Origin: Arthrobacter sp.
GTDB lineage: Bacteria > Actinomycetota > Actinomycetes > Actinomycetales > Micrococcaceae
Reading direction: 5' to 3'
Assembly: GCA_025464545.1 (NCBI GenBank)
Contig: JAODMA010000379.1
Coordinates: forward strand, 1 to 8,099
Length of the DNA stretch: 8,099 nt
Under the pieces are notes generated by a model that ran no database searches, had not been told where the DNA came from, and worked only from the letters and a program-made list of their open reading frames with translations. The translations under genes were made by a program, and so were the position numbers. The first letter of the stretch is position 1. Each line of letters begins with the position of its first letter. This document shows, piece after piece, positions 1 to 4,999 of the stretch.

Positions 1-194
1 TTCCCGAAGTCAACGTTGGTGAGGGCTTTATCCTTGTTACCCCGCCGGCGGGACTCTTTGAGGTCAATGCCGACGAGGAAGCCAAGCCCGGGGGCAAGTC
101 CGAGGACCCAGCCAAGCCCGGAGGCAAGTCCGAGGCCGGCGCCAAGCCCGAAGCTGCGGCGTCCGCCGAGGCCGCTTCCGGAGACAACGCCTAA
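1..194 (+). CDS. rimM: RimM, 16S rRNA processing protein (3' end, partial)
   Basis: Only the last 63 codons are present, in the frame beginning at base 3 and ending at TAA 192-194; the start lies upstream. The first readable residues, PEVNVGEGFILVTPPAGLFEV, match the C-terminal strand region of the RimM PRC-barrel, and position directly upstream of trmD fits the conserved rimM-trmD-rplS order. RimM binds ribosomal protein S19 and assists maturation of the 30S head domain. After the usual family end, roughly 40 extra residues follow, rich in Ala, Lys, Pro, Glu and Ser and built on a ten-residue period (AKPGGKSEDP, AKPGGKSEAG, AKPEAAASAE). This tail is probably disordered. The stop abuts the trmD start codon (TAAATG), suggesting translational coupling. 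The assignment rests on a short fragment plus context. Confidence 0.85.
   Translation, partial: PEVNVGEGFILVTPPAGLFEVNADEEAKPGGKSEDPAKPGGKSEAGAKPEAAASAEAASGDNA
81..170 (+). repeat. 30-bp tandem repeat encoding a decapeptide in the RimM tail
   Basis: GCCAAGCCCG recurs at 81, 111 and 141, an exact 30-bp period that keeps the reading frame. The first two units (81-110 and 111-140) match at 25 of 30 bases by eye. The third unit has decayed after its first ten bases. The encoded peptides are lysine- and glycine-rich. Confidence 0.8.
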
Positions 195-1019
195 ATGAGA
201 ATCGACGTCGTCAGCATCTTCCCGGAGTACCTGGCACCGCTGGAACTCTCACTGATCGGGAAAGCACGCCAGGACGGCTTGCTGCAGCTGAACGTGCACG
301 ATCTGCGCGACTTCACCACGGACCGGCACCGGACCGTCGATGACACGCCCTACGGCGGTGGCGCCGGCATGGTCATGAAGCCGGAACCGTGGGCCCAGGC
401 ATTGGCTGCCGTGGCGGCGGACAGGCCGGCAGCTTCCGGCCCGGAGCCGGCGCCTAAACCCGTCCTTATCGTCCCGTCCCCGGCCGGGGAACGTTTCACC
501 CAGGCCACAGCCCACGAACTGGCGGAGGAGCAGCAGTTGGTGTTCGCCTGCGGCCGCTACGAGGGCATCGACGAGCGCGTGATGGAATGGGCTGCGGACC
601 ACTTCACCGTGCGCCCCATGAGCCTGGGGGACTACGTGCTCAACGGCGGCGAGGTGGCCGTACTGGCCATGGTGGAGGCCATCGGCCGGTTACTGCCCGG
701 CGTCGTCGGCAACCCCGATTCCCTTGTGGAGGAATCCCACTCGGACGGGCTGCTGGAATACCCCGTCTACACCAAGCCTTCCAGCTGGCGGGACCGCGAC
801 GTTCCGGCGGTGCTGCTGAGCGGCAACCACGGCAAGATCGCCCAGTGGCGCCGGCACGAGCAGTACCGGCGCACCGCCGAACGCCGGCCGGACCTGCTGG
901 CCGGATTCGACGCCGGCAAGCTGCCGCGCGCCGACCGCACGGCCTTCGCGGACCTCGGGTACGACGTCGTCGACGGGCGCCTCCAGCGCCGTCCGGACTC
1001 CGGCGGCGGGCAGAACTAG
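195..1019 (+). CDS. trmD: tRNA (guanine-37-N1)-methyltransferase TrmD
   Basis: TrmD is a cytoplasmic SPOUT-class enzyme that transfers a methyl group from S-adenosylmethionine to N1 of G37 in tRNAs with G36, preventing +1 frameshifts. The 274-residue length is usual. Visible family motifs are [20 protein letters not shown] (about 43-62), [11 protein letters not shown] (119-129), [11 protein letters not shown] (143-153, trefoil-knot AdoMet site), [10 protein letters not shown] (189-198) and [14 protein letters not shown] (207-220). Arg165 lines up with the conserved Arg154 of the E. coli enzyme. The E. coli catalytic Asp169, in an EDSFAEGLLD context, lines up without gaps with Glu180 here, in [10 protein letters not shown]. 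The ATG start directly follows the rimM stop; a GGAG at 180-183 lies 11 bases upstream, a slightly long spacing that fits coupled translation. TAG ends the gene at 1017-1019. The identity is secure. Confidence 0.98.
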   Translation: MRIDVVSIFPEYLAPLELSLIGKARQDGLLQLNVHDLRDFTTDRHRTVDDTPYGGGAGMVMKPEPWAQALAAVAADRPAASGPEPAPKPVLIVPSPAGERFTQATAHELAEEQQLVFACGRYEGIDERVMEWAADHFTVRPMSLGDYVLNGGEVAVLAMVEAIGRLLPGVVGNPDSLVEESHSDGLLEYPVYTKPSSWRDRDVPAVLLSGNHGKIAQWRRHEQYRRTAERRPDLLAGFDAGKLPRADRTAFADLGYDVVDGRLQRRPDSGGGQN

Positions 1020-1036
1020 CCGGCAGGCGGGCGTAG

Positions 1037-1066
1037 TTGGCCGGAAGGGCCCGGGTGTGGCAAAAT
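1037..1066 (+). promoter_or_regulatory. Candidate rplS promoter
   Basis: TTGGCC (1037-1042) and CAAAAT (1061-1066) are separated by 18 bp and resemble sigma-70-type -35 and -10 boxes. The CAAAAT/AATTAG stretch is the most AT-rich part of the trmD-rplS gap. It would start transcription near 1073 and give a leader of about 190 nt. The boxes are imperfect, so this is a candidate only. Confidence 0.4.
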
Positions 1067-1072
1067 TAGTCC

Positions 1073-1262
1073 TTGTGCCTGCTGGGTTCGAACCTGCCAC
1101 AGGGGGAGCGCTACCAACAGCCTGGCACCGCCGGTCCCGTCAATTCCTGACGGCGCCGGATCGACAAACTTTCGGCGGGAATTCCCGGGCAGCACTTTGC
1201 ACCCGGGCTTGGCCGCCGTGACCCAACGTGAATGACCTGTGGCGTTCGCCAGGAGTGAATCA
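1073..1262 (+). promoter_or_regulatory. Hairpin-rich 5' leader of rplS
   Basis: No gene is visible in the 243-bp gap 1020-1262, but three inverted repeats are. Hairpin 1 (1078-1103) pairs CCTG-C-TGG with CCACAGG, with one bulged C, and its loop region contains the palindrome GGTTCGAACC. Hairpin 2 pairs CCGTCA (1137-1142) with TGACGG (1148-1153) over a 5-nt loop, with a possible outer CCGG/CCGG clamp at 1131-1134 and 1156-1159. Hairpin 3 pairs CCCGGG (1184-1189) with CCCGGG (1202-1207); it competes with the palindrome CGGGAATTCCCG (1176-1187). The leader ends with AGGAG (1251-1255), seven bases before the rplS ATG. Autoregulatory leaders are common for ribosomal protein genes; that role here is inference. 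Confidence 0.45.
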
Positions 1263-1622
1263 ATGCATATTCTCGATTCCGTAGACGCAGCCTCGCTGCG
1301 CACCGATGTTCCGACGTTCCGCGCGGGTGACACCCTCAAGGTTCACGTGAACATCATCGAAGGCAAGAACTCCCGTGTCCAGGTATTCCAGGGCTTCGTC
1401 CTGGGCCGCCACGGCGATGGCCTCCGCGAAACCTTCACCGTCCGCAAGGTCTCCTTCGGCGTCGGTGTGGAGCGTACCTTCCCGGTGCACTCCCCGATCA
1501 TCGACAAGATCGAGCTCGTCTCCAAGGGTGACGTGCGCCGCGCCAAGCTGTACTACATGCGTAATCTGCGTGGCAAGGCCGCGAAGATCAAGGAAAAGCG
1601 CGACTTCCAGACCGCAAAGTAA
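1263..1622 (+). CDS. rplS: 50S ribosomal protein L19
   Basis: L19 sits at the 30S-50S interface of the ribosome. The 119-residue product carries the family signatures: [20 protein letters not shown] (about 19-38), [15 protein letters not shown] (39-53), [17 protein letters not shown] (62-78) and the basic C-terminal [20 protein letters not shown] (93-112). The ATG at 1263 is chosen because AGGAG (1251-1255) lies seven bases before it and the protein then begins [13 protein letters not shown], the usual L19 N-terminus. An in-frame GTG at 1239 would add eight residues with no family match. The gene ends with TAA at 1620-1622. It is separated from trmD by a long structured leader, so it is probably driven by its own promoter in addition to any read-through from rimM-trmD. 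Confidence 0.98.
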   Translation: MHILDSVDAASLRTDVPTFRAGDTLKVHVNIIEGKNSRVQVFQGFVLGRHGDGLRETFTVRKVSFGVGVERTFPVHSPIIDKIELVSKGDVRRAKLYYMRNLRGKAAKIKEKRDFQTAK

Positions 1623-1665
1623 GCCTTCCAGGCTTCCACCGCGGGTCCACGGACCGTAACCGGTG
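1621..1665 (+). terminator. Hairpin pair after rplS, possible partial terminator
   Basis: A perfect five-base-pair hairpin, AAGCC-TTCCA-GGCTT (1621-1635), overlaps the rplS stop codon. A second structure pairs CACCG (1637-1641) with CGGTG (1661-1665) and encloses GGTCC/GGACC (1644-1648 and 1651-1655). Neither is followed by a T-tract. It may reduce read-through from strongly expressed rplS into the signal peptidase genes, but stability is modest and the call is tentative. Confidence 0.3.
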
Positions 1666-1718
1666 CGTCAGCCAATGCGGCGCCGGAGCATCCGCAACAG
1701 CGCCACAGGATACGGATC

Positions 1719-2396
1719 ATGGACCAGACGAAACGCCAGCCCAGGAAACTTGGCTGGCGTTTCGCGTTGCTGGCGCTGGCCCTGGCCGTCGCGGTCAGCG
1801 GCGTGATCCGCTCGCTGTGGCTGGACGTGTACTTCATTCCGTCCGCCTCGATGGAGCCATTGTTCCGCGAAGGAGACAGGATCGTGGTGTCCCGGACCGG
1901 GCTCCAGGCCGAGCCGATCCGGCGCGGCGACGTCGTCGTCTTCGACGGCCGCGGCTCCTTCGCCCCGCTCAACAGCGGCAAGGGCCCGGTCCTCGACGCC
2001 CTTGCCGCGGCCGGGCACTGGCTTGGCGTGGCCGGCAGTGACGAGACGTACGTCAAACGCGTCATCGGGCTACCCGGAGACGAGGTGGTGTGTTGTGACG
2101 CGTCCGGCGGGCTGACCGTCAACGGCCAGCCCTTGTCGGAACCCTATCTGTATGCGGGCGACGCCCCCAGCGAGCAGCGGTTCAGCGTGACCGTACCGGC
2201 CGGACGGCTTTGGCTGATGGGTGACCACCGCTCCATGTCGGCTGATTCCCGGAGCCTGCTGGGCGCTCCCGGCGGGGGAATGGTTCCGCTGGACCGAGTG
2301 GTCGGCCGGCCGGTACAGATCATCTGGCCGCTTGATAGATTTACAGCAGTAGGACGGCCCGCTGCGGCCGCGGACACAACAACGAACGGACAGTAG
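1719..2396 (+). CDS. lepB: Type I signal peptidase (first of a tandem pair)
   Basis: The product cleaves signal peptides from exported pre-proteins on the outer face of the cytoplasmic membrane. It has 225 residues with a short basic N-terminus, one membrane segment (about 14-32) and an extracytoplasmic catalytic domain (peptidase family S26). Catalytic Ser44 lies in PSASMEP (41-47) and the general-base Lys113 in YVKRVIGLPGD (111-121). Box E reads GDHRSMSADSR (168-178), with His where many family members have Asn. A Cys-Cys pair at 125-126 is shared with the second copy. The start is ATG 1719 with AGGA (1707-1710) eight bases upstream. The stop TAG 2394-2396 abuts the next start (TAGATG), implying coupled expression. 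All catalytic residues are present, so both copies should be active. The gene symbol is by family; which copy is the main enzyme cannot be told. Confidence 0.95.
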   Translation: MDQTKRQPRKLGWRFALLALALAVAVSGVIRSLWLDVYFIPSASMEPLFREGDRIVVSRTGLQAEPIRRGDVVVFDGRGSFAPLNSGKGPVLDALAAAGHWLGVAGSDETYVKRVIGLPGDEVVCCDASGGLTVNGQPLSEPYLYAGDAPSEQRFSVTVPAGRLWLMGDHRSMSADSRSLLGAPGGGMVPLDRVVGRPVQIIWPLDRFTAVGRPAAAADTTTNGQ

Positions 2397-3410
2397 ATGC
2401 CGGAAACCGGATCCCGGATTCCCGAGCCGCTGGGGCCGGACCAGCCCCGGGTCACCTCCTCAGCGATTCCCACAACGGAGCCGCCCATGAGTCCTGAAGA
2501 CCACGTTGACCCCGAGGCCGAAGCGGCGCCGCAACACCCCACGGCCGCTCTGCCGCATGCCGAGGTCGCACCGCCGCCTGCTCTGAGCGCCTCGCCGGCT
2601 GAGCAGGCCGAGCCTGCTCAGCAGGCTGGCGTGGCTTCGTCCGTCCCCGTGCCCGCCGAGCGCCCCGCCGCGTCCGGCCCGTTGCACGCCGGCCCCGAAT
2701 CCAAGCGGGCCAGGAGGGCAAAGGTGAAGGAAGGCCAAAGCCAGCTCTTCCTGTGGCTCAAGGAAGTGGCCACCGTGGTGGTCGTCGCCATCGTGCTGTC
2801 TTTCCTGATAAAGACTTTCCTGTTCCGGGCGTTCTACATCCCGTCCGAATCCATGGTCAACACGCTGGACGTGAATGATCGCATTTTTGTGAACCTCCTC
2901 GTCCCGGAGCCGTTCGCCCTCCAGCGCGGCGACGTCGTGGTGTTCAAGGACACCAAGGGCTGGCTGGCCCCCGCGGAGGAAAAGACGGACGGGCCCTTTA
3001 CGTGGGTGCAGGACGGGCTGACCTTCGTCGGGCTGCTGCCTGACAACTCCGAACAGCACCTGGTCAAACGGGTCATCGGGCTGCCCGGAGACCATGTTGT
3101 TTGCTGCGACGCCGGCGGCCAGCTCACGGTCAACGGCACGCCGCTGGCCGAGCAGTACATCAATGGCGCCGAAGCGCCGATGGCGCGGGAGTTCGACGTC
3201 GTTGTTCCCGAGGGCAAGGTCTGGGTCATGGGAGACAACCGGAACCACTCCGCCGACTCGCGTGCCCATCTGGACAGCAGCGGCGGCTTCGTGGACATGG
3301 CCGACATCGAGGGCAAGGCGGCCATCATCGCCTGGCCCCTGAACCGCATCACTTCCCTGGATAACTATCCGGACGTCTTCCGGAACGTTCCCGCGCCATC
3401 GGGCAAATAA
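2397..3410 (+). CDS. lepB: Type I signal peptidase (second copy, long N-terminal extension)
   Basis: This is a second S26 signal peptidase of 337 residues. Residues 1 to about 110 form a Pro/Ala/Glu-rich, probably disordered cytoplasmic tail ending in a basic stretch (SKRARRAKVK, 102-111). One membrane segment follows (about 121-141). Catalytic Ser152 lies in PSESMVNT (149-156), Lys224 in LVKRVIGLPGD (222-232), and box E is GDNRNHSADSR (279-289), closer to consensus than in copy one. A Cys-Cys pair occurs at 236-237. The start is ambiguous. ATG 2397 directly follows the upstream stop and its codons are GC-rich at third positions, as expected of coding sequence. ATG 2487 (residue 31) has the better-spaced ribosome site, GGAG at 2477-2480. 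The long form is reported. Similarity to copy one is clearest around the Lys motif and box E, indicating an old tandem duplication. Confidence 0.93.
   Translation: MPETGSRIPEPLGPDQPRVTSSAIPTTEPPMSPEDHVDPEAEAAPQHPTAALPHAEVAPPPALSASPAEQAEPAQQAGVASSVPVPAERPAASGPLHAGPESKRARRAKVKEGQSQLFLWLKEVATVVVVAIVLSFLIKTFLFRAFYIPSESMVNTLDVNDRIFVNLLVPEPFALQRGDVVVFKDTKGWLAPAEEKTDGPFTWVQDGLTFVGLLPDNSEQHLVKRVIGLPGDHVVCCDAGGQLTVNGTPLAEQYINGAEAPMAREFDVVVPEGKVWVMGDNRNHSADSRAHLDSSGGFVDMADIEGKAAIIAWPLNRITSLDNYPDVFRNVPAPSGK
2598..2627 (+). repeat. Alternating inverted repeats within the second lepB
   Basis: GCTGAGCAGGC (2598-2608) and GCCTGCTCAGC (2612-2622) form a perfect 11-bp inverted repeat with a 3-nt loop. The second arm also pairs with what follows: AGCCTGCT (2611-2618) and AGCAGGCT (2620-2627) are an 8-bp inverted repeat around one base. 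The cluster encodes part of the Ala/Glu/Gln-rich linker (about residues 68-77). Confidence 0.75.
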
Positions 3411-3430
3411 TGGCTGGCAGGTAACCCACC

Positions 3431-4096
3431 ATGTCGGAAGCACCTACTCTCGACTATGAACGACGGTTCCGGGGTTCCGGCGCCCGGCTCCTCGCCGGCA
3501 TCGACGAGGTGGGCCGCGGTGCCCTCGCCGGGCCGGTGAGCGTGGGGATCGCCGTCGTGGACCTTTCCAAGCCGAAACTGCTGGCGGATGTGCGGGACAG
3601 CAAGCTGCTCAAGGCGGCGGACCGGGAACGCCTGGTGCCGCTCGTCCGAAGCTGGAGTGTTGCCTCCGCCGTCGGGCACGCCTCGGCGGGCGAGATCGAC
3701 GCTCTTGGCATTATCGGGGCGCTTCGGCTCGCCGGGAACCGGGCCTGGCTGGCGGTGCTGGCCGCCGGCGTGACACCCGACGTCGTGCTGCTCGATGGCA
3801 GCCACAACTGGCTCTCCCCGGCGACCCAGCCTTCCCTGTTCGACGACGCCCCGGCGGAAGCCGGTTGCGACGCGCCGGTGCACACCCTCGTCAAAGCCGA
3901 CCTGCAATGCCTGAGCGTCGCCGCGGCCAGCATCCTTGCCAAGGTGGAACGCGACGGCCAGATGCGCCAGCTGCACACGGAGTATCCCGCGTTCGGCTGG
4001 GATGAGAACAAGGGCTATGGCACCGCCGCGCACAAGGACGCGCTCAGGGCCGCCGGGCCCACGCCCTACCACCGGGTCAGCTGGCAGCTCCTCTAG
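3431..4096 (+). CDS. rnhB: Ribonuclease HII
   Basis: RNase HII cuts the RNA strand of RNA/DNA hybrids and initiates removal of single ribonucleotides misincorporated in DNA. The 221-residue product carries the full signature: [14 protein letters not shown] (23-36) with catalytic Asp25 and Glu26, RDSKLL (55-60), LLDG (120-123) with Asp122, [19 protein letters not shown] (154-172) with Asp157, and the C-terminal NKGYGTAAH (193-201). The usual four acidic metal ligands therefore all appear present. Residues about 125-150 form a longer loop before the VKAD motif. The start is ATG 3431, 20 bp after the second lepB; GGCAGG (3416-3421) nine bases upstream is a modest ribosome site, and read-through from the lepB genes is likely. 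TAG ends the gene at 4094-4096, followed by a GC-rich hairpin. Confidence 0.97.
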   Translation: MSEAPTLDYERRFRGSGARLLAGIDEVGRGALAGPVSVGIAVVDLSKPKLLADVRDSKLLKAADRERLVPLVRSWSVASAVGHASAGEIDALGIIGALRLAGNRAWLAVLAAGVTPDVVLLDGSHNWLSPATQPSLFDDAPAEAGCDAPVHTLVKADLQCLSVAAASILAKVERDGQMRQLHTEYPAFGWDENKGYGTAAHKDALRAAGPTPYHRVSWQLL

Positions 4097-4116
4097 CTTC
4101 CCTTGCCCGCGTTGCT

Positions 4117-4143
4117 CCAGCGGCGGTGGCGGAACCGCCGTGG
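4117..4143 (+). terminator. GC-rich hairpin after rnhB, candidate terminator
   Basis: CGGCGGT (4121-4127) pairs perfectly with ACCGCCG (4134-4140) over a six-base loop. CCA (4117-4119) and TGG (4141-4143) extend the stem past a bulged G. It lies about 20 bases after the rnhB stop. There is no T-tract, so it would belong to the U-less hairpin type reported in actinobacteria, or act only as an mRNA 3' stabiliser. Confidence 0.4.
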
Positions 4144-4166
4144 CGCGAGGCGGGTGCCGGATGGTG

Positions 4167-4172
4167 CAAGAT
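4167..4172 (+). promoter_or_regulatory. Possible -10 box for a leaderless DUF2469 transcript
   Basis: CAAGAT lies six bases before the ATG at 4179, the spacing expected when transcription begins at the start codon itself. No well-placed Shine-Dalgarno sequence is visible (GGA at 4173-4175 is too close). No convincing -35 box is seen 16-18 bp upstream, so the call is weak. Confidence 0.25.
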
Positions 4173-4178
4173 GGAACC

Positions 4179-4505
4179 ATGAGTGCCGAGGACCTTGAAA
4201 ACTATGAGACCGACATGGAGCTCCAGCTCTACCGCGAATACCGCGACGTCGTCGGGTTGTTCAGCTACGTGGTCGAGACCGAACGGCGTTTCTATCTTGC
4301 CAACCACGTAGATCTGCAGGCCCGCAGCGCCGACGGCGAGGTCTACTTCGACCTGACCCTGCAGGACGCCTGGGTGTGGGACGTCTACCGCTCCGCCCGT
4401 TTCGTCAAGAGCGTCCGCGTCATCACCTTCAAAGACGTCAACGTCGAGGAACTCCCGCGCAGCGAGGAGCTGGCCCTGCCGAAGGTCGAAGACCTGGGAA
4501 CTTGA
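4179..4505 (+). CDS. DUF2469 family protein, function unknown
   Basis: The 108-residue protein belongs to DUF2469, a small, highly conserved actinobacterial family found between rnhB and yraN, as here and in Mycobacterium. It begins MSAEDLENYETDMELQLYRE, the typical N-terminus, followed by YRDVVGLFSYVVETERRFYL (21-40), an acidic/aromatic middle with DAWVWDVYRSARFVK (63-77), and VRVITFKDVNVEEL (79-92). It is acidic, has no signal peptide or membrane segment, and is presumably cytoplasmic. The biochemical role is not known to me. The reading frame is open upstream for about 240 bases, but only the ATG at 4179 gives the family N-terminus; the upstream part overlaps rnhB in another frame. The ribosome site is poor and the transcript may be leaderless. 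It lies between two candidate terminators and may form its own unit. Confidence 0.93.
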   Translation: MSAEDLENYETDMELQLYREYRDVVGLFSYVVETERRFYLANHVDLQARSADGEVYFDLTLQDAWVWDVYRSARFVKSVRVITFKDVNVEELPRSEELALPKVEDLGT

Positions 4506-4642
4506 TACTTAAATGAGGTCAGGCTGCCCGCGGACTCAATGACCTGACTTGTTTTCCCCGCTGCCGGCCATCCAGTCAGGAGTTTCCCACATAGCGCAGG
4601 GGAGCTCTGTGCCGGATCCGGATCCCGCCGCACGCTGGTTCC
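4506..4642 (+). other. Gap before yraN with competing repeats and an unused strong ribosome site
   Basis: No gene with family support is visible here. GTCAGG occurs at 4518 and 4575, and its complement at 4543. The middle element pairs with the first (terminator) or, over seven bases, with the third (CCTGACT 4543-4549 with AGTCAGG 4574-4580). AGGGGAG (4598-4604) is a strong Shine-Dalgarno-like site too far from the yraN ATG but four bases before a GTG (4609). The palindrome GGATCCGGATCC lies at 4614-4625. No confident promoter is seen. Confidence 0.5.
4516..4555 (+). terminator. Rho-independent-like terminator after the DUF2469 gene
   Basis: GTCAGG (4518-4523) pairs with CCTGAC (4543-4548) and is followed at once by TTGTTTT (4549-4555). 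An overlapping register pairs AGGTCA (4516-4521) with TGACCT (4540-4545). The stem is short and the loop long (19 nt), but this is the only hairpin in the window with a following T-tract. It lies 12 bases after the DUF2469 stop. Confidence 0.45.
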
Positions 4643-4999
4643 ATGAGAGCAAAAGACCTGCTGGGCCGGCGCGGCGAGGAACTCGCGGCCGAATACCTTG
4701 AAGCCCAAGGCATGCGCGTCGTGGACCGGAACTGGCGATGTCCCGAGGGAGAGATAGACATCGTCGCGCTCGACGGCGACGCGCTCGTCATCGCGGAAGT
4801 GAAGACCCGAAGATCCCTCGCCTACGGGCATCCCTTCGAAGCCGTCGGCGTGGACAAACTCGCCCGGCTGCACCGGCTGGCGTCGGCCTGGTGCCGCGAC
4901 CATGAGCTGAGCATGCCTTTGCGCCGGATCGATGTGGTGGCCGTGCTCGACGACGGCATCGGCAACCCCGCAGTGGAACACCTCAAAGGCGTGGGGTAG
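4643..4999 (+). CDS. yraN: YraN family (UPF0102) nuclease-fold protein
   Basis: The 118-residue protein has the UPF0102/YraN layout, a small domain related to restriction-endonuclease-like (PD-(D/E)XK) and Holliday-junction resolvase folds. Visible are GRRGEELAAEYL (8-19) with Glu12, RNWRCPEGEIDIVA (29-42) with Asp39, and VIAEVKTRRS (49-58) with Glu52 and Lys54, which together form the likely metal-binding set, plus RRIDVVAV (94-101). The exact cellular function is not established; in many bacteria the gene neighbours DNA-uptake or repair genes, as here with comM and dprA. The start at ATG 4643 fits the family N-terminus (MRAKDLLGRRGEE), but no good ribosome site precedes it: the strong AGGGGAG is 38 bases away. 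An in-frame TAG at 4592 and no ATG, GTG or TTG in between exclude a conventional earlier start. The TAG stop abuts the comM ATG. Confidence 0.93.
   Translation: MRAKDLLGRRGEELAAEYLEAQGMRVVDRNWRCPEGEIDIVALDGDALVIAEVKTRRSLAYGHPFEAVGVDKLARLHRLASAWCRDHELSMPLRRIDVVAVLDDGIGNPAVEHLKGVG

Noticed and set aside
1078..1103. tRNA T-arm-like GGTTCGAACC suggesting a tRNA gene
   Set aside because: No anticodon arm, D arm, acceptor stem or CCA fits on either strand. It is a simple palindrome within the rplS leader.
1239..1262. Earlier in-frame GTG start for rplS
   Set aside because: It adds eight residues without family match and overlaps the AGGAG ribosome site that serves ATG 1263.
2460..3443. 327-codon open frame antisense to the second lepB
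   Set aside because: Long antisense frames are expected opposite GC-rich genes. The protein resembles no family and covers an intact signal peptidase.
3936..4178. N-terminal extension of the DUF2469 frame into rnhB
   Set aside because: The extension is the rnhB sequence in another frame. The family N-terminus starts at ATG 4179.
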